DNA of 64,000 nucleotides, taken from assembly GCA_910577275.1 (NCBI GenBank), contig CAJTMW010000006.1, forward strand, positions 124,001-188,000. Reading direction: 5' to 3'. How positions within the stretch are numbered: the stretch's first letter is position 1; every line of letters begins with the position of its first letter. The position numbers were made by a program, and so were the translations under genes. Origin of the DNA: an uncultured Lachnospiraceae bacterium. GTDB taxonomy: Bacteria > Bacillota > Clostridia > Lachnospirales > Lachnospiraceae. Positions 24,969-32,356 of the stretch are shown piece after piece. Below the pieces are notes generated by a model. The model did no database searches, was not told the DNA's origin, and worked only from the letters and a program-made list of their open reading frames with translations.

Positions 24969-25972
24969 GAATCATAATAATGTATAAACAGTTCCTCCAG
25001 CGACGGTTCTTCAATCAGTAAATCCTCCACATTCCGTCCCTCCAGCTTTTTCAGCAGCTCTTTCATGCTTCCTGTGTGGACAAATTCCTCCACAATTCCG
25101 TTTTCCGTCAGCTTAATCCGGCGCAGATTCGACTTTGAAAGATTTTCCACCGTATCGACTCTGATAATCGCGCCATCCCTGATAATCGCCGCATTTCTGC
25201 AGTACCGCTTTACCTCCGAAATCACATGGGAAGATAAAAAACAGGTCGTCCCCTGGGCGTTATATTCCAGTATCAGTTTGAAAAAGGCTTCCTGCATCAG
25301 CGGGTCAAGACCGGAGGTTGGCTCGTCCAGTATAAGGAGCCTTGGTTTGTGCTGCATTGCGCAGACAATACTTACCTTCTTCCGGTTCCCTAAAGACAGC
25401 TCCTCGATTTTCTTTTCCCTGTCCACCTTGAGAAGATCGCAAATCCGCTCTGATTCTTCCGCGCAGTCCCTTCGCCCTGCCCCGGCGCTCCCTGACGCGC
25501 CGACGTCGCCAATCTCCTTCCCTGCGCTTCCTGCCGCGCCGGCTCCGCCAGTCTCCTTCCCTGCGTTCCCCGCCGCAAAGCCAGCCGCCCTCCCGGCACC
25601 GCTCGCCTCCGCCGCAAAGGCAATCACATCCTTTACTTTCATTGTCGGATAAAACATGGCTTCGGAGGGCATGTAGCCTATCTGGCTCAAAACCTCCCTG
25701 CGGTTTTTGACCGCATCTCTTTGAAGGAGCTTTATCTGACCTTCCTGAAAGCGTATAAGACCTAACATGCTTCGTATGGTAGTAGACTTACCCGCCCCGT
25801 TGGGGCCCAAAAACCCGAAGATGTCGCCCTCCTTTACCGTCAGTGAAATATTTCTTACTCCCCGGTGCTTCCCGTAATTCTTGGTCAGGCCGCTGATTTC
25901 AATTGCATAGCGCTCCGCCCCTCCGTTTACGGTTTCCTGATTTCCCTTAATTTGTCCTTCTACTCTGTTCAT
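24956..25972 (-). CDS. ABC transporter ATPase with repetitive Gly/Ala insert
   Basis: A 338-residue ATPase. Walker A is GPNGAGKST (56-64), the signature is the unusual LSLGN in place of LSGGQ, and Walker B is LLILDEPTSGLDP, all intact. Between the Q-loop region and the signature helix, residues 124-168 are a Gly/Ala-rich stretch made of 13-residue units not expected in this family. The C-terminal 90 residues form the extension usual in NatA/YxlF-type ATPases. The ATG overlaps the DUF3021 stop. It is expected to drive the ABC-2 permease encoded next. Confidence 0.88.
   Translation of the reverse strand: MNRVEGQIKGNQETVNGGAERYAIEISGLTKNYGKHRGVRNISLTVKEGDIFGFLGPNGAGKSTTIRSMLGLIRFQEGQIKLLQRDAVKNRREVLSQIGYMPSEAMFYPTMKVKDVIAFAAEASGAGRAAGFAAGNAGKETGGAGAAGSAGKEIGDVGASGSAGAGRRDCAEESERICDLLKVDREKKIEELSLGNRKKVSIVCAMQHKPRLLILDEPTSGLDPLMQEAFFKLILEYNAQGTTCFLSSHVISEVKRYCRNAAIIRDGAIIRVDTVENLSKSNLRRIKLTENGIVEEFVHTGSMKELLKKLEGRNVEDLLIEEPSLEELFIHYYDSREQ
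25496..25575 (-). repeat. 39-bp in-frame tandem repeat inside the ABC ATPase gene
   Basis: CCAATCTCCTTCCCTGCG at 25509 recurs as CCAGTCTCCTTCCCTGCG at 25548, exactly 39 bp later, with flanking sequence also similar. The product repeats a 13-residue unit of the form G-N/S-AGKE-T/I-G-x-GA. More degenerate half-units flank it. Confidence 0.8.
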
Positions 25973-26427
25973 TTTTCCGCCCCCTTCTTGAACTCCGACA
26001 GCATCTTATTCAGGTTATTGGTGTCAATCATCCTCTTTGCCTTGTTCAGCCAAAAGACGCACAGATAGACAACCAGCATATACAGCGAAAACAGGACGCT
26101 TGCCATAAGGCTTTTATCAAACCAGCCAAGGAGATACGAAACGCTACTGTAAACGCCGGTGCCGAAAATAATTCCCATTACGCCTTTTCTTTCAATCTGC
26201 TCCGCTTCGTCAAAATTCTGGAAGACATATACCTGAAAGTATCCGACAAAATATGCCGCAAGTATCATCTCAAACATATAAAGAATACTTCCGAAATATG
26301 TCCTGTTATAAAGCAACCACGCGAAGTAAAAGAACAGGATGCACGAAAAATAAAGGCACGCCTTATACTCTATCATGATTTCTTTGCTTAAATAATCCTT
26401 AAACCAGGTCCACAGCCTATTCTTCAT
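25969..26427 (-). CDS. DUF3021 membrane protein
   Basis: A 152-residue protein with four predicted transmembrane helices (about 25-42, 48-70, 88-105 and 112-130). This layout next to a LytTR-only regulator is the DUF3021 pattern. The gene overlaps the LytTR gene by 11 nt and the ATPase gene by 4 nt. DUF3021 proteins are thought to restrain their LytTR partner in a one-component membrane-sensing switch; that role is inferred from the family context. Confidence 0.8.
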   Translation of the reverse strand: MKNRLWTWFKDYLSKEIMIEYKACLYFSCILFFYFAWLLYNRTYFGSILYMFEMILAAYFVGYFQVYVFQNFDEAEQIERKGVMGIIFGTGVYSSVSYLLGWFDKSLMASVLFSLYMLVVYLCVFWLNKAKRMIDTNNLNKMLSEFKKGAEK

Positions 26428-26872
26428 CCTTTCCCGCTCCCCCTTTCAGCACCTGACGCAGTCCCTTCGCATATTTTCTGGAAATCATTACTTCCTCGCC
26501 GTTTTCCATTGTGGCGCATATCCGGCCGCCCGGCTTGCTCTGCAGATAACTGATTCTGTAAATATTAATCACCATGGACTTGGAGCAGCGGAAAAAGCCT
26601 CTGCCATCATAGCATGCAGCCGCTGTCAGAAGGCTCATCTGCACCCTGCATACCTGCTTTTCCAGATAGGCAAAGGTGGCACCGTCCACGCTTTCCAGAT
26701 AGAGAATATCCTCCGGCAGAAGAAGGAATGTCCTGCCGTCCGCACAGGCGCTTATCTTCTGCGAAGCGCCCTGAACCAGCCCGGCAATCGCTTCTATCTG
26801 TTCATTCATCTCACGATATTTTATGATGACCTCATCCTCGCCCTGCGCGATTCTGTTCATTGTCAGTTTCAT
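26417..26872 (-). CDS. LytTR DNA-binding regulator without receiver domain
   Basis: A 151-residue protein. Residues of about 45-145 are a LytTR domain (LLLPEDILYLESVDGATFAY, GFFRCSKSMVINIYRI, MISRKYAKGLRQVL). The N-terminal 40 residues are helical with no phosphoacceptor Asp. Regulators of this shape are paired with DUF3021 membrane proteins and control an adjacent ABC exporter. It is first of four genes on the minus strand; its ribosome binding site is weak. Confidence 0.85.
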   Translation of the reverse strand: MKLTMNRIAQGEDEVIIKYREMNEQIEAIAGLVQGASQKISACADGRTFLLLPEDILYLESVDGATFAYLEKQVCRVQMSLLTAAACYDGRGFFRCSKSMVINIYRISYLQSKPGGRICATMENGEEVMISRKYAKGLRQVLKGGAGKDEE

Positions 26873-26962
26873 CCGTCAACGCCCCTTTGCTTCTTCCCGC
26901 CTTTATCTGTATTGTAACAAATTCCGGCCGCTCCGCAAGACGGCTTTCCCTAAGATGCGTTT

Positions 26963-28303
26963 TTAAAGCGCCAGGATGCGTTTTCTCTCTCTAAGGACAA
27001 GATACAGGGATAAGATTGTCGCCAGTAAATCACTGATTGGCTGTGCAAAAAATATGCCGTTTATCCCAAAAAGAACCGGGAAGATAATGATGAACGGCAC
27101 AAGAAATACTATCTGTCGTAATATAGTTATCGCAATAGAGGGTGCCGGGCGGTTAATAGACTGAAAAAAGGTAGTTGCCAGCATTACAAAGCCTAAAACC
27201 GGGGTAATGCAGAAATTTATCCGAAGTCCTGTTATTCCGATGCGGAACATCTCTTCCGTCCCTCCGAACGCCGCAAGTATCTGCCTTGGGAAAAACAGAA
27301 CGGCAAGCCAGATAACGCACGTTATTGATACGGAGAAAACCGAAGCCTGAAAAAGCGTCTGTATTACCCGCTTATAATTTCCTCCGCCGTAATTATTTCC
27401 AACGATAGGCTGAATCCCCTGACTGATGCCGCTTGCGGGCATGATAACGAAGGTCATAATGCTGGAGACAACGGCATAGACGCTGATGGCAATATCCCCT
27501 CCGTATTTTCCTAACTGACTGTTGTAAACAAGGCTGATAAACCCCATAGCCATCTGCGCTACGAAAAATGAGAAGCCGCAGGAAATGATTCTCTGGCACA
27601 GCCCTTTTTCCAGACGGAATATGCCGGGGGAAATCGTGACCTGCGTTTTCTTTCCAAAGACAAGATATGCGCCGAACAGGGCGGAAAAAATCTGTCCGAT
27701 TACGGTTGCGCCGGCAGCGCCAACCACGCCCCAGTCAAAAACAATGATAAAAACGGCGTCCAAAACAATATTCGTGGCGGCTCCGATTCCCATTACGCAC
27801 ATACCAAGAACCGGCTTGCCGGAAACACGGACAAAATCGCAGAACAGCTGTGAAAGCCCCTGAAACAGACAGCCTAAGGCAACGATTCTGTAATAGGAAA
27901 TCGCATAAGGATAAGAGGTTTGGGTTACTCCAAAAATTTTCAGGACGGGAGCAGGAAACAACAGCAGTAAAATTGTCAGCATAATTTCAAAAAAGCATAC
28001 CAGTACAAAAGCATTTCCAAACGACTTATTCATTTTATCTTCCTCATTCTGCCCGGAAAACAGACTGAAAAAAGTGGAACCGCCCGCGCTGCACGTTAAA
28101 GCAAACGCCATCATCATATAAGATAAGGGAAAGCAGACAGACAAACCGGCCAAGGCGGAGGTGCCGTTAAAATTGCCGACAAACATTCGGTCAACAATGT
28201 TGTAAACAGCGGTAATCAAAAGTGAAACCGCTGCCGGAATTGAAAATTTCAGTATCATAGGAAATAACCGCCCGTTTAAATAATCTACAGATTTTTTATT
28301 CAT
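26963..28303 (-). CDS. MATE family efflux transporter
   Basis: A 446-residue membrane protein with twelve predicted helices, started at the ATG 28303 with GGAGG 7 nt upstream. Features of the MATE fold are LFPMILKFSIPAAVSLLITA at the N-terminus, MFVGNFNG, and the repeat at the start of the second half with GISQGIQPIVGNNYGGGNYKR. It exports cationic drugs or metabolites using a sodium or proton gradient. A MarR-type regulator lies immediately upstream, and a palindromic site with the same core as the one before the MarR gene precedes this gene, so derepression by a MarR ligand is likely. Confidence 0.9.
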   Translation of the reverse strand: MNKKSVDYLNGRLFPMILKFSIPAAVSLLITAVYNIVDRMFVGNFNGTSALAGLSVCFPLSYMMMAFALTCSAGGSTFFSLFSGQNEEDKMNKSFGNAFVLVCFFEIMLTILLLLFPAPVLKIFGVTQTSYPYAISYYRIVALGCLFQGLSQLFCDFVRVSGKPVLGMCVMGIGAATNIVLDAVFIIVFDWGVVGAAGATVIGQIFSALFGAYLVFGKKTQVTISPGIFRLEKGLCQRIISCGFSFFVAQMAMGFISLVYNSQLGKYGGDIAISVYAVVSSIMTFVIMPASGISQGIQPIVGNNYGGGNYKRVIQTLFQASVFSVSITCVIWLAVLFFPRQILAAFGGTEEMFRIGITGLRINFCITPVLGFVMLATTFFQSINRPAPSIAITILRQIVFLVPFIIIFPVLFGINGIFFAQPISDLLATILSLYLVLRERKRILAL

Positions 28304-28326
28304 TTTGTATCCTCCAGGATTTATTT

Positions 28327-28367
28327 CCGCAGACAACAAGCCAGACGACTGCTTTCAGTCATTTGAC
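28327..28367 (-). repeat. Dispersed repeat, copy E
   Basis: Reverse complement matches 24928-24968 at 33 of 41 positions, including GTCAAATG and CTGAAAGCAGTC. It lies between the MATE start and the MarR operator. Confidence 0.6.
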
Positions 28368-28387
28368 GGCCGCCGCGGAGCTTTTTG

Positions 28388-28401
28388 CTTAGTTTGCTAA
28401 G
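28388..28401. promoter_or_regulatory. MarR operator upstream of the MATE gene
   Basis: CTTAGTTTGCTAAG is a perfect 5-bp inverted repeat with a 4-nt centre. It differs from the site at 28873-28886 at two positions only. It lies in the MarR-MATE gap, 84 nt before the MATE start, where it can control the exporter directly. Confidence 0.65.
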
Positions 28402-28431
28402 TATTTGGGTAAAAAACACCTGATAACGGCT

Positions 28432-28854
28432 TCATGAAATATTATCAAGCATTTTTTCGACTACGCTGAAGAAAACATCAAGGTCATTTTCCGAAATCCC
28501 CTGCGTCAGTTCTTCTTCCAGGTTCAATATGTCAGCCATGACAACATCCTTGTATTGCAGAGCCTTTTCGCTGACAATTATCTTTTTCCACCGCGCGTCA
28601 TTTTCAGCGGCTTCACGGTAAATCAGTCCGTTCTGCTCCATTTTTTTCAAAAGCACGGTTGCCGTCGGGGGACGCAGACTGTATTCTTCCTCAATATCCT
28701 TCTGAAAAACATCATTTGTCTGCGCCAGAAGGAAATGCAATACCTTCCCCTGCGAACCGCTGAAATTCTCACGGCTGGAAAAAGCGTCGATTTTCCTGCG
28801 CAGCTTGTTCGACAGCTTGCCGATATAGCGCGCCGCGTGTCTGTTGTGTTCCAT
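28432..28854 (-). CDS. MarR family transcriptional regulator
   Basis: A 140-residue regulator with the MarR winged helix (residues of about 35-110), with QKDIEEEYSLRPPTATVLLK as recognition region and NDARWKKI in the wing. It lies upstream of a MATE exporter on the same strand. Matching palindromic sites precede both genes, so it should repress itself and the exporter until a ligand binds. The ATG at 28854 has a GGAGGGCAG site. Confidence 0.85.
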   Translation of the reverse strand: MEHNRHAARYIGKLSNKLRRKIDAFSSRENFSGSQGKVLHFLLAQTNDVFQKDIEEEYSLRPPTATVLLKKMEQNGLIYREAAENDARWKKIIVSEKALQYKDVVMADILNLEEELTQGISENDLDVFFSVVEKMLDNIS

Positions 28855-28872
28855 AAACTGCCCTCCAAATTA

Positions 28873-28886
28873 CTTAGTATGCTAAT
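28873..28886. promoter_or_regulatory. MarR operator upstream of its own gene
   Basis: CTTAGTATGCTAAT shares 12 of 14 positions with the site at 28388-28401 and sits 18 nt before the start codon, in the expected position for autorepression. Confidence 0.65.
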
Positions 28887-28986
28887 TATAGTCAGGAAAG
28901 CAATTATTGTCAAGGGCATAACGGAAAACAGGAAAAGAAATGGTATATTAAAACGGGAAATCCGCATTGATATGCGGAAAGGGAAT

Positions 28987-29013
28987 CAGACAGGCGCGGG
29001 CTGCGCCTGTCTG
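28987..29013 (-). terminator. Strong hairpin after the PF06541 gene
   Basis: Perfect 11-bp arms CAGACAGGCGC and GCGCCTGTCTG with a 5-nt loop begin one base past the stop codon of the gene at 29015. The downstream run (ATTCCCTTTCC) is not T-rich, so it may act as a terminator or as a 3' stabiliser. Confidence 0.6.
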
Positions 29014-29014
29014 G

Positions 29015-29545
29015 CTATTCATGGTACTTCTCCTGCAAATGTAAGGCTGAACGGATAGATAATGTTGTATCTACAGCATAGACAGCGACAAGTATTGCAC
29101 TCAAAAAGCCGGCTGTTGCAGCAGGTATCTCCAGTATGGCCCTTTCAAAGAGAGGGTGCAGGAGCTTTATTTGCGCCACCGAAAACAATCCCCAGCCAAA
29201 GGAGTAAAGCGGGCAGATATATCCGTTCAGATTAAAGCGATTTCTCCTGTAATCCCAATATCTTGCGCGGAACAGTCTTTGCATGACCACGCCGGTTACA
29301 TACTCCAGGGCAGTTGCACTCGCCATTCCGGCAAGAAAAATCATAGGTATGCTGTCCCGCACCGGTAAAGTAATCAAAAGAACACTAATTGCACCAAACC
29401 CATAAATCGGCGCCATTGGACCGTATAAAAATCCCCGGTTAATCCACTTTCTTTCATATAATGAAGCATACAGACATTCCCCAATCCAGCCGAGAAAACA
29501 ATACAGAAAGAAAAACAGCAGCCATTGTGTCAAAGAATATTTCAT
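29015..29545 (-). CDS. PF06541-type putative ABC transporter permease (CmpB-like)
   Basis: A 176-residue membrane protein from the ATG 29545, with GGAGG upstream. Five hydrophobic segments are seen, and FLYCFLGWIGECLYA and GFLYGPMAPIYGFGA are typical of the PF06541 membrane family, found widely in Clostridia. Its name comes from a weak permease similarity; its transport function is not shown. It is 26 nt downstream of the cfa remnant on the same strand and is followed by a strong hairpin. Confidence 0.75.
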   Translation of the reverse strand: MKYSLTQWLLFFFLYCFLGWIGECLYASLYERKWINRGFLYGPMAPIYGFGAISVLLITLPVRDSIPMIFLAGMASATALEYVTGVVMQRLFRARYWDYRRNRFNLNGYICPLYSFGWGLFSVAQIKLLHPLFERAILEIPAATAGFLSAILVAVYAVDTTLSIRSALHLQEKYHE

Positions 29546-29571
29546 GAAATTGTTTCCTCCTTCGCATGTTC

Positions 29572-30063
29572 TTAATACCATTTTGTCATTGGAAGTTCAT
29601 TGTTTACATCGTTAGTAAAAATAATCTGATGAAGGTCAATAACCCCGTTCATAAATGTTGCCGCGCAGGCTTGGAACCACTCCTCCGGGAAAATATATTT
29701 TTTTATCCATGCATCTCCGGGATATTCTTTCAAGCCGCTGATAAAGTGAAGCAAAAAGATACCTCCCGGCTTCAATACCGATTTTACGCACCCCATAAAT
29801 TCTTCGTATTTTCCCATCTGTCCCAGAAAGTGATTTAACGCATGGTATAAATCCCCTTCAATCTCCAAATCGCCATCCATATACGCTTCACCAAACGCAA
29901 GGGAGGTGCTCGTCATAAGAGAATGCATAGAAACCGGCCTTTTGAAATTCACTGTAAATTCCGGCTCCCCTTCCCCGATTTTATATTCGTCCTGACCAAT
30001 CTTCACACAAAAAGGATACTGGTCAAAATTACTTAAATATGATGTTAAAACATTATCCGACAT
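29572..30063 (-). pseudogene. Cyclopropane-fatty-acid synthase with two in-frame internal deletions
   Basis: The 163-residue frame is intact but stitched from three parts of a protein normally near 390 residues. Residues 1-87 match the Cfa N-terminus (up to FLGQMGK). The frame then jumps to CVKSVLKPGGIFLLHFISGLKEY, normally after residue 230, so the SAM-binding motif I is missing. After KKYIFP it jumps again to the extreme C-terminus, CAATFMNGVIDLHQIIF through ELPMTKWY. Both joins keep the frame. It cannot bind SAM as a methyltransferase, so it is called a remnant, though the frame may still be expressed; start ATG 30063 has an AAGGATG site. Comparison is from memory of Cfa proteins. Confidence 0.7.
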
Positions 30064-30100
30064 TTTTTCATCCTTCCGCCAATTAAAACATTATTGTCTT

Positions 30101-31405
30101 TTACTGAGCCATTTCCTGTTTATCCACACGCTGTTTCAAAACTAAAGCTAAAAGGGCAGACAAAATCCTTGCAAAAACCGTACTCCACCAAATCATAATC
30201 TGCCCGCCGAACAAAGGCGGTAAAATAAGCATCAGCACCAGCATAAGCAGCGGCTCTATAAAGGTCAGTAAATAAGAAAAAGCGCTTTTCTCCGTTGCAT
30301 AAAAGCTTGCCGTTGTAATACGGAGAATTGCAACAAAAGGAACAGAAACCAGAAAAACAGGCATAATTCTGGCAATCTCTGCGTTTACTTCACCGGACGC
30401 CCCAAATAAAACTCCAAGGCTTCCCCTTGTCACATACATGATAACGCAGCCTATGACAGACAATGCAAAGGCAAATCCATAAGCCAATTTCCGTACATAT
30501 TTCATATCGTCCCAGTTTCTTTCGCCATAGCACTGACTAATCAGCGGCTGGCTTCCGTCCCCCACGCCCTGCAAAATAAGGTAAATAATGCAGATGACAT
30601 ATGCGATACACGCATAGGTGGCAATTGCTGCATCCCCGCCGTAGGAAACAGAAAAACGGTTGATAATAATCAAAGAGATATTAGGCGACATGGCAAGCCC
30701 AAAAGGCGCTATTCCGATTTTAATCACGGAAGCAAATACCGTTCCTGTTTTTGAGAGAGAGATACGCAGCGTAAATTGCTTTTTACTCAATAAATAAATC
30801 AGTGCAATCAGCATCGTAACGCCCTGCCCGATAATCGTAGCCCATGCCGCGCCTGCAACGCCCTGTTCCAGCACCCATACAAACACATAATCCAGAATAA
30901 TATTGGTAACAAATCCCGCAATCATGGATACCATAGCATAAAAAGAACCTCCGTGATTACGGATAAAGGGAACCAGTCCCGTACCGATTACCTGCAGGGC
31001 TGCCCCAACGGCAATCACAGCAATATATTCCTCCCCTAAAGAAAGGAGCTGTCCCCTTGCCCCTAACAGCCTTAAAAGCGGACTGTTCAAAAGGAAAATC
31101 GAGACTGTCAGTATGATACTCGAAATAATCAAAAGCCACATCGCACCTGCCGTAAACGCTTTCGCTTCATCGTCCTTTTTCTCCGCTTTATTGATTGAAT
31201 AATAAATCGCTCCGCCCATACCGATTCCGGTTCCCAGCGCCTGAATGACAGCTACAATCGGATAAGCGATGTTTACGGCTGAAAGCCCCATATCACCGAT
31301 ACTGTTGCCAACAAAAAATCCATCTACGATTGTATAAACCCCTGATAGTGCAAAGGATAATACTGAAGGTATTACATATTTAAAAAAAGTTCTTACGTCA
31401 CGCAT
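30101..31405 (-). CDS. MATE family efflux transporter (second)
   Basis: A 434-residue protein counted from the ATG 31405; a GTG 9 nt upstream, nearer a GGAG site, is possible. Twelve membrane segments and FVGNSIGDMGLSAVNIAYPI mark a MATE protein. The second half has GVGDGSQPLISQCYGERNWD. It shares little obvious sequence with the MATE protein at 26963, so it is not a recent duplicate. A MarR gene is upstream, and the promoter between them has a TTGACA/TATAAT core inside inverted repeats. Confidence 0.9.
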   Translation of the reverse strand: MRDVRTFFKYVIPSVLSFALSGVYTIVDGFFVGNSIGDMGLSAVNIAYPIVAVIQALGTGIGMGGAIYYSINKAEKKDDEAKAFTAGAMWLLIISSIILTVSIFLLNSPLLRLLGARGQLLSLGEEYIAVIAVGAALQVIGTGLVPFIRNHGGSFYAMVSMIAGFVTNIILDYVFVWVLEQGVAGAAWATIIGQGVTMLIALIYLLSKKQFTLRISLSKTGTVFASVIKIGIAPFGLAMSPNISLIIINRFSVSYGGDAAIATYACIAYVICIIYLILQGVGDGSQPLISQCYGERNWDDMKYVRKLAYGFAFALSVIGCVIMYVTRGSLGVLFGASGEVNAEIARIMPVFLVSVPFVAILRITTASFYATEKSAFSYLLTFIEPLLMLVLMLILPPLFGGQIMIWWSTVFARILSALLALVLKQRVDKQEMAQ

Positions 31406-31476
31406 TTGTTTCACTACTCCTTCCCGCCTCTTTTTTAAAAAGCGTAACAATATTGTGTATTACTATATTTTTATAT

Positions 31477-31533
31477 TTAGTCCGTACATGTACTATATGA
31501 CTATTATAGTCTGTATTCGGACTAATTGTCAAG
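31477..31533 (-). promoter_or_regulatory. Promoter and inverted-repeat operator of the second MATE gene
   Basis: On the minus strand TTGACA (31528-31533) and TATAAT (31503-31508) are 19 nt apart, slightly longer than ideal. TTAGTCCG (31477-31484) and CGGACTAA (31518-31525) are perfect inverted arms that bracket the -10, and GACTA/TAGTC flank it more closely. A MarR dimer pair here would shut the promoter. Confidence 0.65.
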
Positions 31534-31592
31534 TAAAAAAATTTACACTAAAAAAGCACCAAAGTATTTACCTTGATGCCCCTTCAATGCCT

Positions 31593-32024
31593 TTAGACTT
31601 CCTTCTCCATTTCCTTTTCAAACACAGTATTAAACAATGTAATATTGTCTACCATTTGCCGAACCCTGTCATCACCCATAATCTGGAGCGCACGGTGCTC
31701 CAGCTCACGCAAAGGTGTTATGAGTTCTCTGGAATAGGCAATCCCCTTCTCGGTTAATGTAATCTGCTTTTCCCTGCGGTCCTCAATGCCTGGAGAAAGT
31801 TCGATGTATCCGTCTTCCTTCAGGGAGCGAATAACGCTGTTGACAGTCTGCTTTGCCATTCCGGTACAGATACAGATTTTTTTCTGCGTCATTGTCTTTT
31901 GCCCTTCCAGCGCGTACAGAACAAGCAAAAGATAATAATTAATATCCTTTGAAGCCGCCCAGGAGCTGTATAACCCATTTGCCTGTCCCCATACTCCCCA
32001 CAATTTCTGTTCATCTGTAGGCAT
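31593..32024 (-). CDS. MarR family transcriptional regulator (second)
   Basis: A 143-residue MarR protein. The winged helix spans about residues 38-105, with ICICTGMAKQTVNSVIRSLK as recognition helices and IEDRREKQITLTEKG as wing. It precedes the second MATE gene on the same strand, with 187 nt between. The promoter in that gap carries inverted repeats it probably binds. The start at 32024 has GGGGAGGG 9 nt upstream. Ligand unknown. Confidence 0.87.
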   Translation of the reverse strand: MPTDEQKLWGVWGQANGLYSSWAASKDINYYLLLVLYALEGQKTMTQKKICICTGMAKQTVNSVIRSLKEDGYIELSPGIEDRREKQITLTEKGIAYSRELITPLRELEHRALQIMGDDRVRQMVDNITLFNTVFEKEMEKEV

Positions 32025-32059
32025 AGTTATTGCCCTCCCCGTTTTATTATGTTAATTTT

Positions 32060-32088
32060 ATTATAGTATCTATATATACTTTTAGCAA
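32060..32088 (-). promoter_or_regulatory. Promoter of the second MarR gene
   Basis: TTGCTA (32083-32088) and TATAAT (32060-32065) are separated by 17 nt. AGTAT/ATACT arms (32065-32080) fall in the spacer, a possible autoregulatory site. Confidence 0.55.
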
Positions 32089-32188
32089 TAGTGGTATTAC
32101 TTTCCCAGACTTTTTAATAATACAATTATGTTCTGATAATTACTTTTGCATTATTTTCTTCATGCATCCGTTAATAAAATAATGTAAA

Positions 32189-32312
32189 ATATCATTATTG
32201 CATGATATAATTTAGCTGCAATTACGCTTTAGAATATTGGAAAACAAAATGCGCCTTTCTTACGCGGCACAGGATAAAAGTACGTTTTATTGGACAGTAC
32301 CAATGGTATAAT
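32189..32312 (+). promoter_or_regulatory. Inverted repeat and extended -10 upstream of the restriction-modification pair
   Basis: The 332-nt gap 32025-32356 has no gene. It contains a 20-bp inverted repeat with ATATCAT and ATGATAT arms (32189-32208) and an extended -10, TGgTATAAT, with TATAAT at 32307-32312, 44 nt before the start. No separate controller (C) protein gene is seen, so the inverted repeat could be a site for one of the enzymes themselves or for a host factor. Confidence 0.45.
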
Positions 32313-32356
32313 GAATTTAGTCAATTCTTAATAATATTCAACGTTCGGAGGGCGGC

